A DNA stretch of 64,000 nucleotides from Pohlia nutans (Eukaryota > Streptophyta > Bryopsida > Bryales > Mniaceae): contig CM040085.1 of assembly GCA_022496805.1 (NCBI GenBank), positions 33,695,811-33,759,810 on the forward strand, in the 5' to 3' direction. The position numbers and the translations under genes are program-made. The stretch's first letter is position 1, and every line of letters starts with the position of its first letter. Positions 13,819 to 24,781 of the stretch are shown one piece after another. Under the pieces are notes generated by a model. It was not told the DNA's origin. It searched no databases and saw nothing but the letters and a program-made list of their open reading frames with translations.

Positions 13819-14335
13819 GAAGAAATATGGGCTTCCAAGAGGCCCTCAAAATGCCCACTTTTTTGCCCATGGTGCCCATGAGCATGGCCAACCATAAGTT
13901 GCCATGTCTAAATTCACTGACGATGTTACAATGATTTTTATACAATGTAGAAAAAAAAAACAATAGAAAAAACAAAAAAGAACAAGAGAAAGGCCCCCAA
14001 CCAAGCTTGCCACAACACCCATTGGCGCTTGTAGTGCAGCGACAGGGCTCGATACAGAATTTAAAAGAATACAAAAAAGAAAAAAGAAACTACAGCACTT
14101 GCAGGCATCTGCAGACACTGCCTTTTTTTTATTTTTAATAAAACTTTATTTTATTTTTTTAAATAATTGATTTTTTTTTTTTTTTTTTTAAAACACAAAA
14201 CAACAATGTCGGTTGGCGTTGCAGCGGGCCAAGGGGTGTGTTTTCATGTTTTTTTTTTTTTTTTTTTTTTTTGCATGCTCCTCCTTTTGCAACTTTCTAA
14301 AGGACTTGAGGCCTTCTACAACCCCATATTTCTTC
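13819..14335. mobile_element. TA-flanked inverted-repeat element J
   Basis: 517 bp, ends GAAGAAATATGGG and inverted partner, flanked by TA at 13817-13818 and 14336-14337. It sits inside the TTAA duplication of the C element, dividing it as T-TA-[J]-TA-A. Contains long A and T runs and no gene. The TA target suggests the Tc1/mariner superfamily. Confidence 0.75.
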
Positions 14336-14439
14336 TAATGTCATTTACTAAAACTATAAAGTTTAATTCTTATCTTATTCATAGTGGTGTAAGTGTAACA
14401 TGTAAAGCGTAAGTCCACAATCATAGGCTAGACATCTAA

Positions 14440-15016
14440 CCCTTAACTGCCTAGGCGTTCATTTTTGGACAATGTAAAAGTTTCATCCACGTTTTCTTAT
14501 CCGTCATGCACTTTTTGTAGTGTGGATTTTTTAACTATAGATTTTATAAGAAGTTAGCTTCATGCATGTGTGAACTGATTAGAAAGGGATGATTTGTGAA
14601 AAATTTATGCCTCATTTCATGTTGCAGTGATTTGCCAAACATTTCTAAGATCTTAGTTCAAAATAGTTTAAAAGTGCTCTTGAGAAAGTCAATTTATAAA
14701 ATTAAGCAACCAAAAAATCTCTAAAAATCACTACACTTAGAGTATTAAATCTCAACCCATCGCAAGCAAATCTCATTCACAGATTGTCAATATCTTATTT
14801 GTAATCAAAGTATAGAAGAATTTTGAATTTTATGTTTCAAATTTTATACAAAAATAACCGTGATAGCAATCATAGATCTGACTGTATGGATAGAATCTAA
14901 AACTCATAATGTAAAACTTTTGTTCATACGTCGAGTTCAAAATATCCCTTTTAGTTGCATTTTATAATGCATCTTTGCAATTCTCCAAATATAGAGAGGA
15001 TTGTGGACATCTAGGG
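14440..15016. mobile_element. TTAA-type MITE, family G copy 1
   Basis: 577 bp, left end CCCTTAACTGCCTAGGCG, right end ...ACATCTAGGG. Flanks are CTAA and ATAA, so the duplication is imperfect or decayed. The body matches G copies at 15128, 25320 and 39419, with conserved blocks such as GCACTTTTTG and CAATATCTTATTTGTAA. Confidence 0.75.
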
Positions 15017-15127
15017 ATAATTGTATATATATAGGTTCTTTTTGACATCATATAGAGCTAATAGTACAATCAACAAAAAAAAATGCACATAGCTGTGTGC
15101 ACTTTTAATGAAACAAGTGTTCATTAA

Positions 15128-15684
15128 CCCTTAATTGCCCAACCATGCATATTTTGCATGATGTACAAAATCAAACTTTGATTTTCCATCCATCATGCAC
15201 TTTTTGCAGTGTGAATTTTTTAATGGGAAGTTAGCTTTGTGCATGTGTGATCCAACCAAAAAGGGGATGATTTGTGAAACTTTATACCTCATTTTATGTT
15301 GTAGTGTTTCACCAAAAAATTCAAAGATTTTAGTCTAAAAGTGCTCTTGAAAAAAAAACTCATAAAATTAAGCAACCAAAAAATCTCCGAAAATCACTAC
15401 ACTTAGAGTATTACATTTTAACCCATCACAACAAATTTCATCCAAAAATTGTCAATATCTTATTTGTAAGAAAATTACAAAGTAATTTTGAATTTTATAT
15501 TCCAAAATTTATAGAAAAATATTGGTGAAAGCAATCACAGATCTAACCACATGGATAGAATCTAAAATTCATAGTGTACAACTTTTATTTATACATCAAG
15601 TTCAAAATGTCCATCTTAATTGCATTTTATGATTCTTCTTTTTCAAAACTGCCCAAACTAGACAAGGGTGAGGACGTTTAGGGG
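15128..15684. mobile_element. TTAA-flanked MITE, family G copy 2
   Basis: 557 bp, ends CCCTTAATTGCCC and CCCCTAAACGTCC (inverted), with TTAA at 15124-15127 and 15685-15688. Only GGG separates its right TTAA from the left TTAA of the next element, H copy 1. Confidence 0.85.
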
Positions 15685-15695
15685 TTAAGGGTTAA

Positions 15696-16235
15696 CCCCT
15701 AAGCGCTCAAACGACCATTTTCTGGTTGCTGCCCGAATCTAACAGGCTGCCCGGAACAAAAAAGTATTTTTTTGAAAAAATAAAAAATATTTTAAAATAC
15801 TAAATCAAGTCTACTTTCCAACTCAATTTGAATTATGGCAATCCGAGTTAAACTCCACCCGGGAGAATTTTTCAAAGTAGGTTACCTCAACATTGTCTTG
15901 GTGTTATAAAATTTGCTATTTGGGGAAAGTAACGATGATCCCTCCATCGTTTCTTTTGCTTTTTTGAAGTTTACAATAGATAGCCCAACTTTAACCAATC
16001 ATACTAAATTTTGAACTCTAAAATTGAAAATTATAATTTATATAAATTTTCAAAGGTTAATGCTTTTAAATTCATTAAAAATTATCTAAATTTATTTTTG
16101 GAAGTTTGACCGTACGGATAATTTGTAGAGATGATACTCTACATTTTGTCTATTGAACCAAACTTCATCAAACATATGGAAGGCACATATTATAACACAT
16201 CTATGTTTTGTCCAATACCCCTCGGGCTTTAGGGG
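15696..16235. mobile_element. TTAA-flanked MITE, family H copy 1
   Basis: 540 bp, ends CCCCTAAGCGCTCAAACG and inverted CCCCTAAAGCCCGAGGG, with TTAA at 15692-15695 and 16236-16239. No coding. A truncated inverted copy is at 24782. Confidence 0.85.
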
Positions 16236-16239
16236 TTAA

Positions 16240-17050
16240 GAATTGTACATTTTGGAAAACCTAAGGACCATTATTTGTGTGAGATCATGAGTTGCAGGCC
16301 CTTGTTGGAGTGTAAAAGTTTGATGCAAGAATAAAAACATCCATTCTTGTGATCAAATGCACTAGCTAATGTAGGCAACCTATTTCCGATCACCTTAAGC
16401 AATTCAGCATACTTCCGGTGGAGTAACAAATAGGAAAATAATTTTGCAATGTAGGGAAATAGATTTGAAGAAGGTGACATATTTTTGAACAAATTTTGGG
16501 GCAATATCAAATTTACTACGAATTTTCAAAGTGAAGATTCTCTCCAACCCGTTCTCGCAATATAGACTTTCCTATTTCCAAGAACTGTAAAACTAGATTT
16601 CGAGAACACATGATATCATACTAACTTGGTCACAAGTTTCCATTCTAGGCGCCAATCCTTCCATATTAAGAAAAAACATGTTTCTGTCAGCGTTTGTGGA
16701 TGAATTCAAAAATAATGCAAGTCTATGCACGGAAATATGTCACCCTATACTGCGCAAATGGGGGCCTGATCGGAAATAGGTTGCCTACGTTAATCATGAT
16801 TTCAGTCCATGGAATTGTAATGTCATCATAAGAAACTTGGCTGTAATTTACGAGAAAATTTCCCATTATTACAAGTTGATGCATGAAAGTTGTGAAAATG
16901 CAAATAATACAGTTTGAATTCATTATGGCACTAGAAGTCATGCTCAGAATGATGCTGTCAATAATGGTTAGAATGCTCCTTTGAGAGCGACAAAGTTCAC
17001 ATGGCTTGCAATTGCGAGATCCATGATGGTTTGAACCAGCATTTTTTCAG
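16240..17050. other. no gene; 22-bp inverted repeats
   Basis: The only structure seen is a perfect 22-bp inverted repeat, 16371-16392 (GTAGGCAACCTATTTCCGAT...) with 16767-16788. A weaker inverted match (GGTGACATATTT) lies nearby. These may be remains of a longer terminal-inverted-repeat element. Confidence 0.4.
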
Positions 17051-17128
17051 TTTTTTTTTTGGCGATTTTTAGCTTCTGGCAGCTATTTAGAAGCAGCTGC
17101 CAGAAGTTAAAAATCGCCAAGAAAAAAA
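17051..17128. repeat. compact hairpin, 34-bp stem
   Basis: Arms 17051-17084 and 17095-17128 pair almost perfectly (TTGGCGATTTTTAGCTTCTG and complement) around a 10-nt loop. Too small for a typical MITE. A transcript could fold like a short microRNA or siRNA precursor, but expression is unknown. Confidence 0.75.
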
Positions 17129-17140
17129 CATTGGTTTTAA

Positions 17141-17849
17141 TCCCTAAACGCCTGGGAGGCCAAAAACTGGCTTATGAATGTAACTCACCATTCAATTCCA
17201 ATTGCTACATGGACGATTTTCATCCAATTTATTTTGTGAAGGATTTTTGTTGATCATGCCACCTTTTCAAGTTTAATTCAGATCGTTCAAACTATTTTTG
17301 AATTTTACATGTGGTCCCAACAACAAAAAGAGTTGTAAAAACGGTTCACCATGTAGCGTATTTTGGATTTTTTTAATTTGTTATACTTAAACTAAATTAG
17401 GCCATGAAAATAATTTCTATTGCATTTGAGATTAACTAACAAAATGAAACTTACCAAGTTTAGTTTCGACCCCACTTTGAATTTTTGGAAAACTCTGCAA
17501 ATTGAGTGTTTTGTTGGAGTTACAAGTATTATCATGGTGTAGGAAAAAATCTAAATTTAGACACACGGATGATTTTCATTTCGTGTAATGTTCTTCATTG
17601 TAATTTACACCTAAAAAATTGAAATTTTTGAGTACATTTTGTAACTGATATGAATTTTCTTTACAAGCACTTCAAAAAATCATAGTAATTTCAAATTTTT
17701 CACTAAAACTTGTGAAAAAAAAATCATGGTTTGTAGTAGACACATGGCTTCATGTACTAAAAATATAAACTTTAATTTTTATCTTATTTATAGTGGCAAA
17801 ATTGAATGTGACAGGTACAACTTGATTCTGTGGCCCAACGTCTAAGGTG
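17141..17849. mobile_element. TTAA-type MITE, family I copy 2
   Basis: About 709 bp, left end TCCCTAAACGCCTGGGAGG after TTAA at 17137-17140. The right end is decayed (...ACGTCTAAGG). It provides the uninterrupted reference for the nested copy at 12864. No coding capacity. Confidence 0.7.
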
Positions 17850-18158
17850 TTCAAATTGTACTCAAATTTGTGCACCAGTTTTGAGACATTCAATTCATCA
17901 CTTCTTTCATTGACCGTACGGTGCCTCATTACGTAGTTCCATGATAGAGCTCTAAGCCAGGATTATAATGTGAGTGGGCTGAACAATTATAATGCAAAGG
18001 CATGACATTTCTAGAAGGTTGAACACCATGATGGTTGAGTTCCCAATACTTGGGACAAATATGTACCCGTTACATCCTACACTGATTATGCCATTTAGTG
18101 AGGGAGGGTTTATAGTGTGTATGGGAAATTAGTGAAGGTGATACTAAATATCATTATG

Positions 18159-18642
18159 GGGTGCTTTCACAATAAAACGAGCCAACCGCGCCCAAATCTA
18201 ACGACTCTTAATGAGTGCTTAGAAAATCATATCTTCAATTTATGTAGATATTAGAAAAATTTAAGGACATTTTGCGACATACTCCCTCTGTTCCATAATG
18301 ACTTGCACGTAGGTTCTCTGAAATCTACCTCAAGAGGTAGATTTCAGAGAACCTACGTGCAAGTCATTATGGGACAGAGGGAGTATTATGAACATTTATA
18401 GTGCTTATAAGCACATTTTAGTTGTTATCAACGACTCGTTACGACCATGTTTTAGTCATTTTGGAGTACCAATAACTTCTCAAATATTGTCAAACTTTAG
18501 TATATTGTAGAATGACATATAATATATGTAGTTATTAATTTATATTGCATTATCAATTCAAATGATAAGATTTTTGCTTAATAATCCGTTAAATTAATCA
18601 TTGGTTACAGTTTCCTTGGCTCATTATACTGTGAATGTACCC
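18159..18642. mobile_element. element R copy 1 (4-bp target duplication), with nested Stowaway
   Basis: Ends GGGTGCTTTCACAATAAAAC and its imperfect inverted partner (27 bp). TATG is duplicated at 18155-18158 and 18643-18646. A third locus at 44130-44150 shows the same host sequence without R, as an empty site. Removing the Stowaway MITE and its extra TA leaves exactly 380 bp, the same as copy 2 at 61319. Confidence 0.85.
18282..18383. mobile_element. Stowaway MITE
   Basis: 102 bp, an almost perfect palindrome from end to end. It starts CTCCCTCTGTTCCATAATGA, the hallmark Stowaway end, and is flanked by TA at 18280-18281 and 18384-18385. The homologous site in R copy 2 (near 61440) has one TA and no MITE, confirming insertion. 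Confidence 0.95.
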
Positions 18643-18977
18643 TATGATGTAAAATTAGCGTGATATGAAGATTTCACCCACTTAGTAAAAAATTCAAGCT
18701 TCGTTAATTTTGAGATTCAGAAAAATAGTACGTGCTTTGGGAATTAGTACCACACGCACTACTAAATGGGATATTAATCAGTGTAGTGACAATCAGTAGT
18801 ACGATCTTTTTGACCAAACTGCACTCTTTTGTCTACTTGGCATGGGTTTTGAAATGACGTGGACATTGTACTCGACATTGAAGCAAAGTAGTGTGAATAG
18901 TGTTGTCATCAAGTCATTAGATTCAAAACATGTGGATGCAAAATGATTGGCACAATGAAAAGAATTGTCCAAAATAA

Positions 18978-19500
18978 CCCTTTATCGTCTCGATTCAACA
19001 CTAATTTCAAAGATGCGTTATAAAATGTTTGATGAATAACAAAAATGGAGTCGATGTACAAAACTAAGTTGTAAATGTCAATGTGAAGATTACATTTGTA
19101 TGGTTGGATTTATCATTTTTTTATATTAATAAACTGTAATTACATTTTCAAGACTTTCTTTTGAAATTCAATTAAAAATCCCAAATTCACAAAAATTAAA
19201 ATTAAAAATTATTGTAATGAATTTGGAATAACATGCACAACAGGATGGTATGATTTCCATTATTTGATTCTATTTATTTTGGAAAGTCATGTTTAAGGTC
19301 TCACTTTTTGAACTAAAAATGAAACTTGACATAAGCCAATTATGTTATTTAAAAAAAATCACAATATCTTATTTTGAAGATCCACACTGTACAAATGGTA
19401 GTCAACTAGCACAAGAACCAAGAGAAATTTGGATGCATGAAAGTTGTCCATGTAAGTAGTCAAGAGAATAATTTGAATTTGTTCATTGTCCACCATAGCA
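18978..19500. mobile_element. TTAA-type MITE, family F copy 1 (decayed)
   Basis: Left end CCCTTTATCGTCTCGATTC after ATAA at 18974-18977. The body is homologous, in reverse, to F copy 2 (25862-27855). The other end has diverged and its boundary is approximate. It has no LINE, so it is the empty-site reference for the LINE in copy 2. Confidence 0.65.
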
Positions 19501-19845
19501 TTTTTTTTCATTTTTCATGAAGTGCAAAAGTGGCAATATAAAATGTTATAGTGGTGCTCCATATTACAACATTCATCCACATATTGGATAGAAAATATCA
19601 CATTTGAAGATATCACATATAAATTGTATTATTTTCATTCACAGTATGGCGATTTCATCCAAGATATTTTTTAATTTGAAGTTTTGTAACAAAAAACTTC
19701 ATGATTTTGGGCCATTTTATAGCCAAATTATTCTTTTCTGGTGCAATCTCGTGATATTTCGCCCAAAAAAAATGCCATGTCCTCCACTATGTGGTCGCAG
19801 GTGCGTCAACGACTTAAAGAAAATGGCCCTCACTAGATAAACATA

Positions 19846-21480
19846 CAGTGTCTTGCAAAAGTGAGTCAGAACCTTGGAAAGAGAACCTTGGGATGCAAAT
19901 TTCTACCAACTCATTAAATGAAATCACGGTTTTCAAGATAGAGGAGATACATCATGGAGTTCATGAACTATTAATAAAGTTTACATTGACACATACATGG
20001 GATATAATTAGAGAAATTTGTCCTAATATAAACACATGCCATGACTCAGTTTTGCATGCCATTGAGAACTCATGAGTCAAGACATGTGTTTTGCATGCCA
20101 AAAATGTATTGAAAACTCATGAGCCCAAATTGGCTTGGGTATATTGAACTCCAATGTTGCACTACTGATTCAGAGCTTCATACACATCTTGAGTGGATTT
20201 TAATTAGACACCATGGTGTACTTAGAGGAGCTTTCTGCAAGTGCTCGTACAGATCTTGATAATTCCATTTTGGTGAAGTTGCAAGCTGGTAGGTCCACTA
20301 GGGATGTAGCAAATGAATTGCAGGTGTCTCAAAGTCATGTTGCAAGACTGAGAAGGAAGAGATTGTCTGATATTCCTACTAGTAGTAGTGGTAGACCACA
20401 AGCATTGACAAATACACAGAAGAGAGCATGCATTAGAGCTGTCACGTCAGGAGGGTTTGAAACAGCAACACAGGCTACCAAGTATGTACGTGAGGAATGT
20501 CAAGTTACTGTAAGTGTTGATACGGTGAGAAGGGTCTTACGTGCAGCGGGGTTGAAATCAAAGGTGAAGCAGAAGAAACCAAAATTGAACGAGAGGCACA
20601 TCAAGGATCGACTTGAATTTGCTAGACGGCATGAGCATTGGACCATTGATGATTGGAAGCACGTCATCTTTTCTGACGAGACAAAGGTAAATCGATTTTG
20701 CTCAGATGGTCGCAGTTGGTGTTGGATTCGCGATGAACAGTCTCATGATTTAAGACAAGTGAAACAGACTGTAAAGTTTGGTGGTGGTTCAATCATGTTG
20801 TGGGGTTGTATGACATTCCAAGGCTCAGGCATGTTTTGTAGAATTGAAGGAAGAATGGATCAACATCAGTACAAAGAAATCTTACAGAGAGATTTGATGT
20901 ACACCGTGATGGCATATGATCTTGATCCTTCAAAATTGATTTTTCAGCATGACAATGATCCCAAACATACAGCAAAAAGTGTTAGCCAATGGCTAAAATT
21001 ACAAAAGTTTGATGTTCTTAAGTGGCCTGCACAATCTCTTGACCTAAATCCAATTGAGCATCTTTGGGCAGGGCTAAAACATCGACTTAACCAATATGAA
21101 AGTGCTCCAAACGGAATTTTAGAATTGTGGGAACGTATTGAAGAGTGTTGGGCTTCTATAGAATTAGAAGAGTGTAAGAAGTTGTATGAAAGTATGCCAC
21201 GGCGAATCCAAGCTCTTTTAGCTGCCAAAGGCAAGTGGACAAAATATTAGATTGTTTCTTTGATTGAGGATGCAAAACTGAGTCATGAGACACAGTTTCC
21301 TTTTGATGTAATTCTCTTGTACATATTAATGTAAGAAGGATTTTCTTTTGCATCAAATTCTAGCTCACTAAAAGTACTATCTTATACAAGTTGTAATTTG
21401 TGCAAATCTATCACCAATTTTCCTACATTAGTAACTGTATTCTGATTTACAAGAACTTGACTCAGTTTTGCTAGACACTG
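19846..21480 (+). mobile_element. complete Tc1-like DNA transposon
   Basis: 1635 bp, flanked by TA at 19844-19845 and 21481-21482. Terminal repeats share CAGTGTCT(t/a)GCAAAA(g/c)TGAGTCA, 25 bp with 2 mismatches. A second motif GCAAAACTGAGTCATG lies about 195 bp in from each end, in opposite orientation to the outer motif of the same arm. The left arm also has an imperfect tandem repeat of about 45 bp (20030-20120). The single gene inside is intact, and the clean ends and duplication suggest a recent arrival. Confidence 0.95.
20213..21250 (+). CDS. Tc1-family transposase (DD34E)
   Basis: 345 residues, one uninterrupted frame filling the 19846-21480 element. It cuts the element at its terminal repeats and inserts it at TA. 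Residues 1-120 are the paired DNA-binding region: two helix-turn-helix units (LQAGRSTRDVANELQVSQ and VTVSVDTVRRVLRAAG), with a GRPQ hinge at 60-63 in place of the common GRPR. The catalytic triad is visible: D155 in IFSDETK, D247 in FQHDNDPKHTAKS and E282 in NPIEHLW, 34 residues between the last two, hence DD34E. Typical plant mariner-like transposases are DD39D, so this is the Tc1 group known mainly from animals and fungi. It starts at the first ATG after the left arm. Length and all catalytic residues are normal, so it may be active. Confidence 0.95.
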   Translation: MVYLEELSASARTDLDNSILVKLQAGRSTRDVANELQVSQSHVARLRRKRLSDIPTSSSGRPQALTNTQKRACIRAVTSGGFETATQATKYVREECQVTVSVDTVRRVLRAAGLKSKVKQKKPKLNERHIKDRLEFARRHEHWTIDDWKHVIFSDETKVNRFCSDGRSWCWIRDEQSHDLRQVKQTVKFGGGSIMLWGCMTFQGSGMFCRIEGRMDQHQYKEILQRDLMYTVMAYDLDPSKLIFQHDNDPKHTAKSVSQWLKLQKFDVLKWPAQSLDLNPIEHLWAGLKHRLNQYESAPNGILELWERIEECWASIELEECKKLYESMPRRIQALLAAKGKWTKY

Positions 21481-21495
21481 TACATATAAACTCAA

Positions 21496-22075
21496 CCCTT
21501 CATTGCCCAAGTGACTAGTCACTTAGTGGTCTCTAAGTCATTGGAATTGAAAACAGTTCATAATCTGTGATGGATTTGTGTTTCGTTTTTGAGGTTTAAA
21601 TTTTTGGGTAGTGATTAGTACACACCTTAATACGCAAAAACTTGATTGTATACTCGTAGCTCCTACAATTCATTAGTATATGTACCTTCAAATTCTATAT
21701 AATACATGAATATACACTTGCCCTAACAAAGTTATTTTTTGAGTCTAAAATATTTTTTTTAGAAAGAAAAAAAATCCAACCTTTTTGTCTTTGACTTCAT
21801 TTTCACTTTTACAATCTTGATTTCTTATAGTTAATATTGATTAGTACTTTGATGAATGTCATGTATTCTGGATTTCACTATACACAAAAGTCCACTTCAC
21901 TTCATAAATCTTCAATAATTCTAAGATACTTTGTTCAAAACTTGCTAAGCCAATTTTTTTTTAAATCAACATTGTATATACTTGAATTGTCGTTTCACAA
22001 TTTATGAAAATGTTCTCTTCATTCTATTGATGGTTAAAATAAGACACCTCCAATAGTACCTTGGACGTTGAAGGG
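21496..22075. mobile_element. TTAA-type MITE, family O
   Basis: 580 bp, ends CCCTTCATTGCCCAAG and inverted CCCTTCAACGTCCAAGG. Right flank TTAA (22076-22079), left flank TCAA (21492-21495), one mutation away. No coding. It begins 16 bp beyond the Tc1 element. Confidence 0.75.
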
Positions 22076-23861
22076 TTAAGAGCGGCCAAATTTATTTTAT
22101 TTTCTATTGGTAGAGTGACATGCACTTTGACTGTAGCCATGTAGGAAAAAATTGGACAGAATCATCTCCATATATGTGTTCATCTATAAAATTATCCATT
22201 ATAAGGCACTTTTATCCAAATATTGGTAATTTTTGAAATTTTTGAAAGGGCTTTGACGATTTCATCCACTTTTTTGTCCATTTTTTCTAGTGTAAAAGTA
22301 GCTACTCCCAAAATATGGTAAGATTCTAGCAAAAATTCTCCAAAAATTATTTGGCTGGTTACGAGCCCCTTCCCATAAGACACCCCGCCCCACTCTGCCT
22401 CAAATAGACAACCGGTTCATTGTTCCATCTTCTCTCATTCTCCTTTAATAAAAGTGAGAGCATGTCAGTGAAAGACATCGGCCTTGGTTTGAGGAAGTGG
22501 AAAGTCCATCCAATTCCTCAAGTACCCGTCTGTGAAAGGGAGGTTTTTCCTCGCTTTGAGAGTGGTAAAAACCATTTGTTGAAGAAAACCTTCTAACTGC
22601 TGGTTCATGCCCTTACATTGTCTATGAAACTATATTGGTTTGAATCTGTCCAACTCATATCTACGGCCATATTCACTCCATTTACTTAGATCCAAAGCAT
22701 ATTCATACATAACACGGCCCAATCTACAAGTTCCAAGTGTCAAAACTCCAAATCTATAACATTTGCTCACTAGATTTAGAAACAACCACCCACACAAGTT
22801 ACAACACACAAACATATGGATTTTGCTCCTTGCTTCTAGAGGACTTAATATTTATAAAAATGCTACATCCATGTATATAATGCCTTCTAAGGGCCTCTTC
22901 AATCCTCAATGCAACCTCTATCCAACATTCGCACCTCTTCTCTAGCTCCAACTCCTACTACCAAACATGCTATGAGAGAATGAACACAATGAAGGCTCAA
23001 AAGCCCTCAGTACCCCCAAATCCTAACCGTTACTCTAACTGCCAAAAAATTGTTCATCCGCAATTTCATCCATCTTGGCCTAACAATCATCATGATCATA
23101 GTTGTTAATAGTTTAAAATCCTGGACAATAATTGTTTTGTTTTTACCTTATTGCATATTTATTGGCCTATCGTGGTAATTACCCTGTTAACACCGTCCTC
23201 TAATCCAAAACCACAACTAAAACTAGTTTATTCCTTCTTGTAAGAGTGGGCACGAGCCTCTTATAGGGAGGCTCCCTAAGAGACACACTAAGAGAGTAGT
23301 GTGGAATGCACATTATTACCTCTAATAAGTAAGTTAGAGGGCAAGATTGCAAAATTTGCCAATATCACTTGAGAAATTCAAAACTGAAGCGTTCCAAGGC
23401 TACATGTTGTTGCAACCGGATTTTCGTGGAGTAGAACAACTCCCAACCAATGTGACGCCTTATGTGTTCTAATCTCAATTGTGATTAGTGTTGTTGGAGT
23501 CCTTGTTTTCTTTTTTCTTTTTCTTTTTTTCTCTATCCCTAGCCGACCCTAGCTAGGCGTCGTGTTGTATTTGTATCTCTATTTCACAGTAAAGGTTCTC
23601 TTTATTTGTGCCAACAACAACATTAAAAAATTAAAAAATTAATTTTTTAATAAAAAAAACTGAAGAGTTTTGTAAGTAAGTGATTATCTGAAGTGGATGA
23701 TTATAGCATTGGTAAATATTCTTGCCTGATCCTTGACCTTACTAATATCCGGCAAATATGTGAATCCTGTGACTCAGGATCATAATATCTACCAGGTGTA
23801 TTACAAAGCATATCATTCCAGGAGATTGCAACAATTGCCAGACCGTGTTTCATGGTTGATA
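22076..23861. other. no gene; dispersed repeats Q and X
   Basis: 22150-22370 is the second copy of repeat Q (see 12600). About 22446-22540 matches 29225-29330 in inverted orientation, a second dispersed repeat (X) sharing AGACATCGGCCTTGGTTTGA. The rest is AT-rich with no recognisable protein. Confidence 0.5.
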
Positions 23862-24168
23862 TAGGGTTGATTGTCCTATTACCAACCAGGTACCCAAAAC
23901 CAACCACCCTGATTCTTGCCTAATTTCTAGATTTTCAAAGGGAAGATGTACCTCATTTGTACATTAGAGCATGTGATCGGTTTGGGTCACAGGTTACTTT
24001 GCACTTTGGGATTTTGTATAAAATTGAGAAATGCAAATTATAAGTTGCAATTTTTTGCAATCCTCATGAAATCCTATTTCGAACGCGGTCATAATTTTTT
24101 TCCGGATTTACCACTGCCAAATATAGGTCAGATTACTTAAGTGGTTGGTAATAGGACAATCAACCCTA
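23862..24168. mobile_element. inverted-repeat element K
   Basis: 307 bp with ends TAGGGTTGATTGTCCTATTA and its inverted partner (about 27 bp). No convincing target duplication and no protein. Superfamily not assigned. Confidence 0.65.
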
Positions 24169-24190
24169 AAACCCACATAAGAATCGTTAA

Positions 24191-24770
24191 CCCCTAAACG
24201 TCAGAGCGTCCAGAAAGTGAACAACTAACAGATTCAAACCCTTCTCACGTTCTCATCAATGCTTGGATGAAAGTCATCCATTTTTTTGGAGATTCTTCAC
24301 CAAGTTGTTGTCCTATTTAACGGTTGGATTTAGTCATACTTGATTACATATTTTTCTAAAATTACAAATGTAGAAGTATGTCAAGTCGTTGACCAAGCCA
24401 AAATTGCGTTGACTATAGTTCAAAAATGGCCTTGCAAAAATGAGGTCATAGATATAAGAAACACAAAAATTTCAAAAAATCACCATGTTTAAGAGTATCT
24501 TATTTCAAATTCATTCCAACAAATTTTACTCAAAAAATATTAATATTTTGTTTGTAATCGAATTTAGAAGGAATTTTTAATTTTAACTTTCAAATTTCAT
24601 AATTAAATATTGGTGACAGTATTAGTGAATCGAACCGTACAGATGGAATCTAAAATTCAAAATCTAGAACTTTCATTTGTATATCAATTCCAAAATATTC
24701 TTCTAAATAGTACTTTATGATGATTTTTCTCAAATTGTCAATTCCAGGGACACCCTGGTACGTTTAGGGG
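24191..24770. mobile_element. TTAA-flanked MITE, family C copy 2 (uninterrupted)
   Basis: 580 bp with perfect TTAA on both sides (24187-24190, 24771-24774). Ends CCCCTAAACGTCAGAGCG and inverted CCCCTAAACGTACCAGGG. It is the clean reference that exposes the insertions in C copy 3 (34660-36452), and is inverted relative to copy 1. Confidence 0.9.
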
Positions 24771-24781
24771 TTAATCTTTAA

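Larger units (their letters stand above)
12864..14439. mobile_element. TTAA-type MITE, family I copy 1 (nested host)
   Basis: Left end CCCTTAATTGTTGTTGC follows TTAA at 12860-12863. The body matches I copy 2 (17141-17849) on both sides of two inserts: family C copy 1 at 13235 and element J at 13819. After J the homology resumes at about 14338 and ends near 14439, where family G copy 1 has landed. An internal block present in copy 2 is missing here. Confidence 0.65.
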
